Below, one piece after another: positions 1-9,227 of a DNA stretch of 21,302 nt; positions within the stretch are counted from its first letter, which is position 1; every line of letters begins with the position of its first letter. The notes under the pieces are model-generated. The model did not search any database. It was not told the origin of the DNA and saw nothing but the letters and a program-made list of their open reading frames with translations. Source of the stretch: Basidiobolus heterosporus B8920 (Eukaryota; Basidiobolomycota; Basidiobolomycetes; Basidiobolales; Basidiobolaceae); assembly GCA_000697455.1 (NCBI GenBank), contig JNET01031435.1, positions 1 through 21,302 of the forward strand, written 5' to 3'. The translations under genes were made by a program, and so were the position numbers.

Positions 1-188
1 TACCAAAAACGCAGACACAATATCATGTACCTGGCGTTTCAAGCTAAGGAGAGAGAAGATGAACTTAAGGAATTCTACGCTCTTAACAAAAAGACCAAAA
101 AAGAGACTCAAGGCAAATACGGTAAGTGTATAATTTAGAGATGAGTTTAAAATGTAAACTAAAACATACTATCTCTGCAGGATTCTAA
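1..188 (+). CDS. PRCC: PRCC-like protein, C-terminal end (partial)
   Basis: This is the last 42 codons of a gene that begins outside the window. The frame is open from base 1. A 59-nt GT-AG intron (122-180, donor GTAAGT, acceptor CTGCAG) interrupts a glycine codon, and the last residues GF and TAA follow at 181-188. The tail has a basic start (KRRHNIMYL), then FQAKERED, a Lys-rich stretch and the ending TQGKYGF. From memory of the family, the C-terminus of animal PRCC (a nuclear, splicing-associated protein that also binds the checkpoint protein MAD2B) has the same layout: KRKHQITYL, HQAKERE and a terminal KYGF. The identification rests on this tail only. Confidence 0.72.
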
Positions 189-280
189 AGAAAATACGGA
201 CCAACCTATTGCTCGTAATATTCTCATTTATGTAATGTACCATAGACATCATTCGTAGAGGCTCTACACGTTGAACTAAC

Positions 281-286
281 AATAAA
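281..286 (+). terminator. AATAAA polyadenylation signal of the PRCC-like gene
   Basis: A canonical AATAAA lies 93 nt after the PRCC-like stop codon, a usual distance for a 3' UTR signal. The same hexamer follows most plus-strand genes in this window. Confidence 0.5.
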
Positions 287-389
287 AACAATGTAAAGTC
301 TGCTAAAGGAATCTACAGTCAACTTGCGGGTTGGGTAACGAAGAGAAGACAAATGATATACATTTCTATTTTAACAAATACAGTGGAGT

Positions 390-1317
390 CTACGTGAGAA
401 CAATTTTACAAAGTACAAATACCAAATAGAAGTATATCAAAAGGTGGGTAGGTACTGTAGAAGTACTTCCTTGGTTCCGATGATCATTACCAAGCAGATA
501 ATCTCTCTTCAAGCCAGTAACTTGTTGAATGTATTCTAAACGATGCCCGAGATGTGTGAAAATATTTAAATAGTTTTCTTGAGAGTCACGAAAACAATCA
601 ATTTCAGGCTTTTGTAAGACTGAACTATTTGTTTTCAGTCCGACTAGCTTATATCCGTCATTCTCTCTAGTATATAGTGGGCCACCTACCTCCGGTAAAC
701 AAAACATTCCACCTACACAGAAATACTGGTCCTTAAAGTTTTGTGGATAACGACTCTCACAATCTGTCGACGATAAAACCTCCATCTTGGTTTCCCTTAA
801 AGTAGGAATCCAACCTGCGGAAGAAACTTCCATACCAAGAGTGGGAGGATCGTAGCTGATCGATATGGGTTGAATGGTATGATCAAAATTTAGCGGGGTT
901 TTCAGCATTATCAACGCAAGGTCACTCTATGGACAATACTGACAATTAAAAGACTGATTTGCTGGGTGATATCACGTCCGTACTTACATCTTCCTCTAAT
1001 TGTGCATCAAAGACGATGCTTTGTACCGCATATGATATCTGGCCTATCCGGTTGTTGGTACCAACCACGACCAGATATGAAGTGGGAGAAACAACTATAG
1101 GGCTATCCTGGGCAAATACTTGGCCTGTCAAGCAGTGCGTTGACGCTGCAACCCACCTATCGCTCAGTATGGCTCCGTTACAGGTGCCGATTGATATAAT
1201 AAAAATGTTGGCCATAAAAGGAAGTTCATTATTGGATACCAGCGAGGTATGATACTCTGCTAGTGAGCAGGACGTCATTGTCAGCAAAGCAAGCCATCTA
1301 AAGGAAGATCTCAACAT
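390..1317 (-). CDS. Secreted chymotrypsin-fold protein lacking the catalytic serine (pseudoprotease)
   Basis: The gene has two exons, 988-1317 and 390-926, joined across a 61-nt intron (donor GTAAGT, acceptor CATAG), giving 288 aa. Residues 1-20 form a signal peptide (hydrophobic LALLTM core). The S1 peptidase scaffold is clear: RWVAASTHC holds the expected His61 and its Cys62, which pairs with Cys46, and SDLALIML holds Asp112. The position of the nucleophile reads CLPEVGGPLY instead of the family's GDSGGPL: Ser is Val190, the oxyanion-hole Gly is Pro188, and the Asp before Ser is Glu189. The IVGG activation site is also absent; SLVSNNELPF stands there. The C-terminus has a Ser/Thr-rich spacer (GSTSTVPT) and a hydrophobic tail to the last residue, like a GPI-anchor signal. 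Known serine protease homologues with such losses act as binding or cofactor proteins; a role at the cell surface here is inference. The reading frame is intact, so the gene does not look decayed. Confidence 0.85.
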
Positions 1318-1387
1318 TCTACATACAAAAGGTTAATACAAAGGAGCAATCCATCCTTCCAAAGCCAGAATGATGCATGGCTATGAG

Positions 1388-1394
1388 TATATAA
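1388..1394. promoter_or_regulatory. Possible TATA box upstream of the protease homologue
   Basis: TATATAA lies about 70 nt upstream of the protease homologue's ATG at 1317. It reads TTATATA in that gene's orientation, so either direction is possible. The placement is plausible, but the motif alone is weak evidence in AT-rich DNA. Confidence 0.3.
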
Positions 1395-1706
1395 GCTAGA
1401 TCTCCTGTCAGCGAAGATTAGCCCTACCCTACCCTACTCAGCTGATCATATCATAGAACATTTCCAGCGTTTCAGAAAGTTCTTATGCTCCCCGTAAGAA
1501 AAATCCTATTACTTTGTGACCAGTTCGGGTACACAAGCAAAGCAAAGGATATCAATTGACTCGATGAACTTCACTTGTATTGTACCTGATAGATTTGGTT
1601 CAGTGCTATATTAAGGTCGCTTGTTTCATATTTAAGCTTAATCCATTTAAACTCCTACAAAGAATAGTAGAGTTGGTTTTTCAAGAGATGCTGAAGTGAA
1701 TTACTG

Positions 1707-1722
1707 CTAACCCTAACCCTAA
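1707..1722. repeat. Short interstitial telomere-like tract (CTAACC)n
   Basis: The 16 bases CTAACCCTAACCCTAA are 2.7 exact copies of the TTAGGG-type telomeric hexamer in its C-rich orientation. Related single or imperfect copies follow nearby (CTGACCCTAG at 1731-1740) and at 5296-5307, 11781-11811 and 21213. It is not a telomere, because genes continue on both sides. Confidence 0.7.
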
Positions 1723-2289
1723 GCCTCACACTGACCCTAGGTCTAATGTTTATTATATTATATATATTTACCCACCTTGGAAGATAGTTTAGGTAGTTAG
1801 GCTAAGTTTGTCAAGCTAACCTCAATACCATTAGACAGGATATTCTTATTGGACTTTCCCAAGGAATTACCATCAAGTTATGCTGATACATATTCAAGTA
1901 ACAGAAGTACGCCAATACATCTCAAACGGAGTGTATTTCTGCCATCAACCTGCTTAAACTAAACATTATCATAACTATAACTTAATGGCCTTAACCTTTG
2001 TACATCGAATTATTCAACCGCAGCCTTTTTCGATGGGACTTATCATGGCTACATCTCTCCCTACACATACGCATATTATCCAAATATCTTAGATGACGCG
2101 TCTTCCAGCACTTGGAAACTAAATATGACCCTCACCCTACGTTGATCCGATCCAAGGTGAATCCTTGCCAAAAAAATACTTCAAATGAATTGCTCCTTGT
2201 CGTGACGCGTTTTCCCATAATAACGGAAGTCAAATGATCTTCAACCAATCAGTATTCTGTTGAAGTGATCAGGGCGTACAATCGCGACA

Positions 2290-2319
2290 ACCACACTACC
2301 ACTACCACTACCACTACAC
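2290..2319. repeat. Trinucleotide (CAC/TAC) microsatellite
   Basis: About four copies of CACTAC, equivalent to alternating CAC and TAC triplets, run from ACCACACTAC into CACTACACAC. In one frame this would give a run of threonines inside a 71-codon open frame. Nothing else about that frame looks like a gene, so I treat it as a simple repeat. Confidence 0.65.
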
Positions 2320-2520
2320 ACCCTTTTACCCTTTTGGTATATACGATGATGTATCGTAACGTAGCGGGCATTCGTGGTAGAGATTTGTCAAATCATCTCA
2401 TGTGGAAGTATCGCATTGACGAGGTTGGTCACAATTCTTCGCGATTCATACTATCTCGCAAAATTATCGACTTTATGTGAACTATTGAATACGTCATATC
2501 ATATAAGCTAGAAAAATCGG

Positions 2521-2526
2521 TTTATT
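2521..2526 (-). terminator. AATAAA signal of the acidic-protein gene
   Basis: TTTATT on the plus strand is AATAAA on the minus strand, 121 nt past the stop codon of the acidic-protein gene. Confidence 0.4.
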
Positions 2527-2646
2527 AACTCAGTGGCTTGGAAATAGTACAAAAACTGAACAGAGAAAAATGGACAAGAGAAGGCAAGTCAAGAATACTT
2601 CGAGCTTAGGAGGAAATCTATAATCAGAGTCGATCTATGGTATTAC

Positions 2647-3218
2647 CTATTCCTCGTCTTCTTCCTCTACCTCACCTTCGCCTTCCTCTCCGTCCTCTTC
2701 CCTAAAGAGAGAATTTAGAGATATCCCTATTAGAAGAATTTAAACAAAACTTACTCTTCTCCCTGGTAATCACCGTCGTCTTCTTCGTCATCGTCATCAT
2801 CATCACCATTGCCTTCTTCATCCTCATCACCTTCACCGTCTTTCTCCTCACCGCCGTCGCCATCGCCATCTTCTTCACCTTCGTCAGCCTCTTCGGCGTC
2901 ACCAGAACCTTCGCCAGCATCTTCCTCCTTTTTATCACCAGTATCGTCATCGTTTTCCTGGGCTTCTTCTTTCTCTTCCTCTTCCTCTTTATCGGTTTTT
3001 TGTCTCTTAGGGTTAGGCTGCTCCTTTTCGTTATCATCGGCATCCTGTGGCTCAGCTATTTCTACTAGGGCAGAGAAACTCTTCAGTACCTCACTTAAGA
3101 AAGTGTACCTTGGGATATCCTGCAAAAGAGGTCGTTAATCATGATAAGATTGAGACAATAATCTAGACAAAGTTACCAAGTGCTGAACAAGCTCAGGATG
3201 GAATGTCACGGAGTTCAT
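2647..3218 (-). CDS. Small protein with a conserved-looking N-terminus and an extremely acidic tail
   Basis: Three exons, 3177-3218, 2755-3119 and 2701-2647, give 153 aa. The introns are 57 nt (donor GTAACT, acceptor TTTTGCAG) and 53 nt (donor GTAAGT, acceptor CTTTAG). The start is ATG at 3218; it adds MNSVTFHPELVQHL in phase to DIPRYTFLSEVLKS. The first 45 residues look folded and mostly helical. A short basic stretch PNPKRQKTDK at about residue 55 resembles a nuclear localisation signal. From there to the end the chain is almost only Glu, Asp, Gly and Lys, ending EEEDEE. Such tails are typical of histone chaperones and other nuclear, basic-protein-binding factors, so a nuclear role is inferred. 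I do not recognise the family from the N-terminal segment. The very biased base composition (GAA/GAG/GAC) comes from the acidic tail. Confidence 0.75.
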
Positions 3219-3921
3219 GTTTTAAAGGGAAGTGAATGGAAGGTAGTTAGATGATAAGAGTTGAGTGAAAAGAAGGTGGGGATTAGGTGGATTTATAAGT
3301 GTCAAGAGAATAGGTAACGTGTGGTAGAAATTCACCTACACGAATCTGTAAAAGCTCCATCAACACCTTATCCCCTCCCCCTGGTCACTGACTAGATTAT
3401 TTTTATCAACAACGAACCCCCTTATTTTTATGGAATTCGTGGGGTGGTTATGATCGAATATGAACGGTCGCGTTCTTCACTTGAATCATCAGCCACTTTT
3501 CACCCGACCTGACTAATCCCGTAAAGATCGCGAGTATTGCAACATCAACGAAGATGGTGAACCTTTCGCGTTTCCTTGCCAATTCATTAGTAACACATCC
3601 ACTACTTCAACCAATCACTTGAATTCCCCACCTCATCTGCATGCCAAAATTCCTACGTTTTGAATACCCAGACTGACTGTGAGATGGCTTGAAGAATGGC
3701 TAGGGTGAATGACAGTACTGACGAATGGCCCCCTTTCACAAATTACCTGCATGATGAATACAAGTTTGATGACGAGGTTCCATGATTCCGGCCAATTAAT
3801 TTTGCTCCAAGTTGGGTGGGAATTCATATTACTTGATACTTTAATTTTTCTTGGTTCATGCTTGATTGCAAAGGGGAGCACAGTCCGCTCTATGGTATAC
3901 TGTTGAGGCTTTCACCTAAGC

Positions 3922-3962
3922 TAGGCTTAATTTTGGTGGGTTTGAGCCCACGATATAGCCTA
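3922..3962. other. Two-tier hairpin in intergenic DNA
   Basis: An inner stem of five Watson-Crick pairs plus one G-U pair (GTGGGT with GCCCAC, loop TTGA) sits inside an outer perfect six-pair stem (TAGGCT at 3922-3927 with AGCCTA at 3957-3962). The two are separated by an internal loop of 8 and 5 bases. No known RNA family is recognised. Confidence 0.4.
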
Positions 3963-4115
3963 AAACAGTCTGGGTTGAAATATCTACTGCTTGTTACCTT
4001 AGCTTTGCGGGTTGAGCATCTGCACTTTAACTTCCATAAATTTAGCAGCATAACAGCCTATAAAGTTTTGAGCGACATGATTTAAAGGAATATGCAATGC
4101 AAGTATCAACGGTTA

Positions 4116-4121
4116 TTTATT
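4116..4121 (-). terminator. Possible AATAAA signal of CBF1
   Basis: TTTATT on the plus strand gives AATAAA on the minus strand, 227 nt after the CBF1 stop codon. This is longer than the distance seen for the other genes here, so an unrecognised closer signal is possible. Confidence 0.3.
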
Positions 4122-4347
4122 CATCAGCCACTAAGAACCCTTTCCAGAAATCCGGTCAACAATAGAGATAGAAAACATGAGCGAGTGTAAATCAATTCTG
4201 GGTGCTTTGTACAATAAAGAGCATTTTCCCAAACAGGTACAGTGTAATCCAGTGGGAAACCGGGGAAAGTGCTAAAGACGTACCACAAACACAGGGTGTA
4301 AATAACCCGGTTCAAAAGAATCAGAGTATAAACGTTTCGAACGATAT

Positions 4348-5136
4348 CTATTCCTTACGAGGGCGTTTCTCATTAGGATTCAATTCTTCAAGATGAGCAT
4401 GTAATTGTTGGTTCTCTGCTTTAAGCATTTCTACCTGTGCGCTTAATTCGTTGATAGCTTGGTCGGTTAGTAGCTTTTCTAGTGTCCATTTTTCAATATT
4501 CACCGCTTCATTTTCCTTCAATTGATGGATATATTGAGCAGTTCTACTGAGAATACTACCCTTATTTTTTTCACAACCGGGTACGATTTTAGCAAGTTCG
4601 TTAATTCCCGAATTGATGGTCTCTCGACGGCGTCTTTCCACTTCTTTATGATTCTCACGCCTTACCCGATGCCATTCTTCGCTTCCCACCGGAGGTTTAG
4701 GATAGCCGGTATTTGGTGAACTAATAAACCTCATTTGAATATCAAAGTACTCAACTGCAGAGCTCTATACAACCCTTACCTCTGTGAAGTCAGGTCTAGA
4801 GTAGAATTATAGACAAATGCTTGAGTGTTTGAGGAGAGTAGAGCCTGTGAATATGTCGGCTGGGTCACGTTACTGGTCTCCGGTACGGATAACTGATCTG
4901 TTGGGCTCTGGCTACGCGCGCGATAGGAAATGTGCTGTACTTCATCCTTGAGAGAACTGGAATGCTTAAAGAAGCAATACGAAACGAGTGAAGTTGATAT
5001 GGTGTTATAATTCGAGTAGATAGATACATATATGTACGTTATGTCACAAACGAAAAAGAAAGCAACTAATGATTTATAAAAGATCAATAGAAAAAAGAAT
5101 AGGTACCAGGTCAAGGGATGTGCCGTCGTTGGACAT
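4348..5136 (-). CDS. CBF1: Cbf1-type bHLH-leucine-zipper transcription factor
   Basis: Three exons, 5107-5136, 4780-4964 and 4348-4720, give 195 aa. The introns are 142 nt (donor GTACCT, acceptor TTTAAG; the least certain join) and 59 nt (donor GTAAGG, acceptor TATTAG; the phase fits exactly). The basic region NHKEVERRRRE at residues 95-105 has His96, Glu100 and Arg104, the three residues that read CACGTG in class B bHLH proteins. The helix-loop-helix runs to about 140, followed by a zipper to about 185. The segment AVNIEKWTLEKLL matches the region after the HLH in yeast Cbf1 almost word for word, which separates it from USF or Myc types. Yeast Cbf1 binds RTCACRTG at centromere CDEI elements and at sulphur-metabolism promoters. 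The ending NPNEKRPRKE is basic. The N-terminal 70 residues are Ser/Thr/Gln-rich and look disordered. Confidence 0.88.
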
Positions 5137-6143
5137 TGAGGCACTATATGGACTGGGCTTCTTGAAGATATGCGTCAAGCTAGATACGTGAAGCTGAAGG
5201 GTATATTTAGGCAGCCAAATTCACGAGATGGAAAGTTGAGAGGAGAGAGGCGGTAAGTCACATGAGTTCGTTTCGTTGATTTTTTTACTTTGTTACTAAC
5301 CCTAACCAACCATTTGTTAGCCAATCTAGAGAAGCAGAAAATTCGATTGGATTGGATTTAGCGCTACTAACTTGGGCTAATTATTGATCTGGATTGTTAA
5401 GGTTTTTGAACAATTCCCTACTTAACATCAGGTCATGGAAACGAAACACACATCAAGGAAAAGATACACACTAGTGGGATAAGCGATAGAAACAACGGAG
5501 TATCGGCAAATTTGCCGAGATATTCGAGTAAAAGATCGGTTACTTTATAGTTGATACACTCGATTTGCTTGATGCTGTAACACGGAAGGAATGGGGGAAC
5601 CTGGGAAACGATGATAGAATCCACCTTCATAAGTGAATTGCTGACCTATCCAGATGCATATTTGGTACCTCTGATGTAACGATTTCGAGCGATTTTCTAA
5701 TTTAACGATAGGTCGGTGTCAGTAAGGAGTGCTTAGTGTGCTAGAATCCATCAAACCAGATAAACGTTGGGGCGGATTCATGGCTTAGCTTCATTCTAGA
5801 CTTATAGGTTCCTTGAGTTTGGTAATCAATATCAATTACTAAATTTTTACGAGCGTTCATTGTGACTCACATAAAAGTTACCACTTCTGGTAGCTTTCAG
5901 TAAAACCTTAACTTCGTTGTCTTTAATTTCGAGACTAGAGTGAATTCTTCCCTAAAATAGCCTTGCTAGTATAGTTTCCTAACCGCTTCTCATAACCCCT
6001 GAAAACAAGCGTAATTGCGTTCTCCTACGGAAAACCATTTTTTCTTAATCTTGTGCTACTTTAACATATTTTCTTCTACCGTCTTAAATTAAGTTTTCCT
6101 CACCATTCCCGATAAAGTAGAGGCCGATCCCTTGTTCTTCTTC
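5137..6143. other. Divergent promoter region between CBF1 and the lipase gene
   Basis: About 1.0 kb separates two divergently transcribed genes, so both promoters should lie here. The CBF1 side has a Cbf1-type site at 5257-5264 and a short telomere-like tract (CTAACCCTAACC, 5296-5307). The lipase side is pyrimidine-rich just before the ATG. A 65-codon minus-strand open frame at 5433-5630 has no recognisable features. No RNA gene or mobile element was seen. Confidence 0.55.
5257..5264. promoter_or_regulatory. Cbf1-type E-box GTCACATG upstream of CBF1
   Basis: GTCACATG fits the yeast Cbf1 consensus RTCACRTG fully. It lies 121 nt upstream of the CBF1 start codon, within the promoter shared with the lipase gene. 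Scanning the window by eye, I saw no other full match in an intergenic region. Autoregulation is inferred. Confidence 0.45.
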
Positions 6144-8917
6144 ATGGACTTTACCCAAGGTAGTTCAGATTGGGCGCGCAAAAAAGGGTGCACTGAGATT
6201 GAGTATCCAAATGAAGAGCAAATCGAAAAGTTCACTCAAGCTTTGCATGATGAGGCAGAAGGTTACATTTCCGACAAAGATCTTTATGCCGCTCCCAGTG
6301 TGGCCAATTCAAAAGCAACAACCTCTGTACCGCGCAAACATGAAGGTTTCAGCTATTCACTTCTACGATTTCCCTTATTGGTACAAAGTCTTGCTTCGTC
6401 ACCAATCAATCCCGTTTTTAACGGTCAACTTTCTTCCAATAGATATTTGTTTTCAGTATTATCCTCTTTGAGCTATCCCTATATATCCTTCTTCGCCAAA
6501 TAGTCAATACTTGGGAGTATTTTTACTCTTGGTATATAGTCCATATCTTTTTGAGTTGTTCTTCAAGCTATCGTTAACGCTTTCGTTGCGTTTAGGCGTG
6601 GAAAAAAGAGAAAGCTACGCGAGCGTCTTCGCACTGCGCGTACATATGACGAATGGAAGGATGCGGCAAAGGATTTGGATACCTATCTGAAAAAAGATGC
6701 TTGGAAAGATCAGACCCCATATCATTATTACGACTACAAACTTATTACGAAGCTGTCCTCAAGACTTAAAAAATTAAGAGAAAATGGAGACTCACAACAA
6801 CTTCGTGAACTATTGCTACAGGGAGCAGTGAAGAGCAATGTAGGAGGGTGTGAAAATGTTCGCCTTTACTCTAACACATACTACGGAACAAAAACGGTGA
6901 GTAATGATGCACCTTCAAGTTCAGAACAGCTTTACCATTGACACATGTATATACTGTAGGTTGTTGAGAGTTTCCTTGATGAAGGTGGTTATTATATGAG
7001 CAATACAATGATGTTTTGTTGCCAATAGGAGCTAACATTCCTTCCAAGTGGCGCAATCCCTCACCTTCATTGCTGAGTGTGAGAGTATTCCCCTAGATGA
7101 AAAGCGGCATTTCTTCAGAATTGCTAGCAAAAATTATGGAAGAACTGCCCTATGCCTTAGCGGAGGCGCCTCTTTCGGCTATTACCATTTTGGTTAGACT
7201 CTTCTTGTTCATACGTTGAAGTGGCAAAGCTGACATTTTTATGACAGGTGTTATCAAGGCTTTGGCGGAAAAGGATTTGTTACCCAAAGTTATTACTGGG
7301 ACTAGTGCTGGCTCTTTGATTGGTATGGACGTTTATGTTGGATAGCGTGAGCTTGTTTACTAATATCTACCCAAGCCGCTATGGTTGGCTGCAGAACCAA
7401 CGAGGAGCTTGTTGACATCATTAGGCCAGAGATTTATGAGCTTCTTAATGCTTGCGCCGGAGGCTACACGGTTGGAATCAGTATAAAACAGACGTAACCC
7501 TTCAATCAACTAATATATCTATTGGAACATAGAGCATGGCGCTTAACTTCCTCCTCACGGGGTCGTGGTATGTGAGAGCTAAATGAATTTCTCTGAGATG
7601 AACGCAGCTAAATCTTTCTCCAGTTTCGATGCTGCAGATTGGGCCCACAAGGTTCAATGGGTCACTAAAGGATGCATGACTTTCTTGGAAGCCTACAAAC
7701 GAACTGGACGTATTCTGAACATTACCGTCGTCCCGATGGGAACCCAGGCACCACCAAAGCTACTCAACTATATTACCGCTCCAGACTGTGTTATATGGAC
7801 TGCAGGTGAGCTAGAGGCGTATTATTGCATCTTCGTAATGCCTGGCGCCCTAACCGTACTTTGAATTGCTCAGTTATTGCTAGCTCGGCTATTCCTGGGA
7901 TCCTGAAGCCTGTCGTTTTATTAAGAAAGACGAGAGAAGGAAAGATCGAACCTTTCATGAGTAGCGGACATAAATGGCGTGATGGAAGTCTTCGTACGGT
8001 ATAGTTCGGGACAGAATCCCTATCGCATTACTCACCTACTTACTCGTTCCCCATTTCCTACCAGGATATTCCCTTGGACTCCTTGCATCACTTTGTAAGT
8101 TTCAGCCCATTTCGTTGATCGTCGAACCAATCCAGACACTAATAGACCAACGGCCCATCTAGTTTAATGTCCGCTATGCTATTGTTAGCCAGGTCAATCC
8201 TCATGTTACCCTATTCTTCTACAATAACAAAGGAAGCGTAGGCAGGCCTACTTCTCATCGCTCAGGAAAAGGATGGTTTGTTCAGAATTCGGCTACGTCG
8301 ATGCACTCATGAATCATACTCACTCGTTGTTGTGTAGGCGTGGTGGCTTTGTTGCATCTACTCTGGAGCAATACATCAAGCTTGATCTCAAGAAATGGCT
8401 GCGAGTATTGCGTGACCTGGAACTGATGCCTAACTTCATGAACCAGGATTGGTCGTTCATCTGGCTACAGAAGTTCGAGGGTAATGTTACGATTCTGGTA
8501 AGTCATTATTTATGCAACAACCAAGGGGATTCTCACTAAGTTGGGGATTAAATTTAGCCAAAATCCACGTTCATGGATTACATTTATATTCTCCGTGATC
8601 CCGACCACCAAAGGATGGTAAATTATATCAACCAAGGACAACGCAACACCTGGCCAAAACTTCATATGATTGAGAATCGCATGCGTATTGAAAGAATCAT
8701 CGAGCAAGCCAGAAACCAAATCAAACTTGATCGCCTTCGCTCTCGAGGGGTAGATCCAAACCAATATGATGCCTTGGCCGTAGAGGCCTCACACAGTGGC
8801 AGTGAGGGTGACGGGACCACTGGAGAGGTCCGAGAGGAGGTTGAATACATTGAAGATCATCTAGTCTACCAGTGGCAGCAAGCACACTCTGACACATCAT
8901 CCGACAGCAGTGAATGA
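6144..8917 (+). CDS. Patatin-domain triacylglycerol lipase, Tgl3/Tgl4/Tgl5 family
   Basis: Fourteen exons give 656 aa: 6144-6380, 6443-6531, 6596-6896, 6960-6984, 7049-7192, 7248-7322, 7376-7470, 7533-7567, 7624-7805, 7874-7998, 8065-8094, 8163-8275, 8338-8497 and 8558-8917. All 13 introns are 53-68 nt, and every phase closes. The N-terminal domain carries the family's FSYSLLRFPLL, a hydrophobic membrane-associated segment, and RQIVNTWEYFYSW. The patatin fold follows: oxyanion loop SGGASFG at residues 255-261, nucleophile elbow GTSAG with Ser285, and the dyad Asp431 in RDGSLRTDIP. Downstream blocks (TAPDCVIW, VSQVNPHV, KLHMIENRMRIE) are also family-typical. The yeast members are lipid-droplet enzymes that hydrolyse stored triacylglycerol, some with acyltransferase activity. 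The C-terminus is Glu/Ser-rich and likely disordered. Three exons are very small (25, 30 and 35 nt). The start ATG at 6144 gives MDFTQGSSDW; an upstream non-coding exon cannot be excluded. Confidence 0.9.
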
Positions 8918-9167
8918 GTTTGTGAAGCACTCTTCCCAACTACCCCCTCCTAAGCACCTTACCTAACCCTCCATTCATCCTTTCCCTATTACTCGGCTTA
9001 TCTCATCCATTTGTACTTTTAATTAAAGTTATTCGAGTTGACATTGAAAACCAGCGGGAAAAGGGCACAAAGGTATTTCATATATATGGATAATGAAGTA
9101 GGCAATTGGCCAGGTTTTATGAGTACTGGGGCTGACCTGAGAGCTGTGGTTATTAGTTGCTAGTAGG

Positions 9168-9193
9168 AACAGGTGGAGGGAACAGGTGGAGGA
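9168..9193. repeat. Tandem duplication of a 13-nt unit
   Basis: AACAGGTGGAGGG at 9168-9180 is followed directly by AACAGGTGGAGGA at 9181-9193, with one mismatch. It lies a few bases before the GGCCAAWACCTG direct repeats. Confidence 0.7.
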
Positions 9194-9196
9194 AAT

Positions 9197-9227
9197 GGCC
9201 AATACCTGCTTTACAGGCCAAAACCTG
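9197..9227. promoter_or_regulatory. Direct repeat of GGCCAAWACCTG
   Basis: GGCCAATACCTG (9197-9208) and GGCCAAAACCTG (9216-9227) differ at one base and are 19 nt apart, start to start. A partial inverted copy, GGCCAGGTTTT, lies about 100 nt to the left. This arrangement is typical of a binding site for a dimeric or multi-contact regulator; which one is unknown. Confidence 0.35.

Larger units (their letters stand above)
1318..2646. other. 1.3-kb non-coding interval
   Basis: This lies between the 5' end of the protease homologue and the 3' end of the acidic-protein gene, so it should hold the promoter of the first and the 3' UTR of the second. I see no long open frame with sensible composition, no tRNA boxes and no transposon ends. 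It contains a telomere-like tract (1707-1722), a CCACTA-type tandem (about 2290-2319) and a TTTATT at 2521 that would be AATAAA for the minus-strand gene. Confidence 0.6.
3219..4347. other. 1.1-kb non-coding interval
   Basis: This holds the promoter of the acidic-protein gene (left) and the 3' flank of CBF1 (right). Several 60-80-codon open frames overlap on both strands, but none shows domain-like sequence or splice sites. I found no tRNA A/B boxes and no match to U2, U6 or 5S RNA that I know. The one structured element is the hairpin at 3922-3962. Confidence 0.55.

Noticed and set aside
2265-2480. 71-codon plus-strand open frame with a Thr run
   Set aside because: The Thr run is the trinucleotide microsatellite, the rest has no domain-like sequence, and no neighbouring exons fit it.
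3009-3021. Telomere-like CTTAGGGTTAGG
   Set aside because: It encodes PNPKR of the acidic protein and is explained by the codons.
2702-3043. Lys/Arg/Met-rich minus-strand open frame
   Set aside because: It is another frame of the same low-complexity acidic tail and runs through the second intron.
2809-3138. Ser/Pro-rich plus-strand open frame
   Set aside because: It is the complement of the acidic Glu/Asp tail on the minus strand, whose spliced gene model closes in phase.
3936-3951. tRNA T-arm (GGTTTGAGCCC-like)
   Set aside because: No A box, anticodon arm or acceptor stem can be built around it.
3633-4085. Overlapping 65-82-codon open frames on both strands
   Set aside because: There is no recognisable motif, no splice continuation and no agreement between strands; this is expected by chance in AT-rich DNA.
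5433-5630. 65-codon minus-strand open frame rich in Leu, Ile and Cys
   Set aside because: It lies in the divergent promoter, has no partner exon and no family resemblance.
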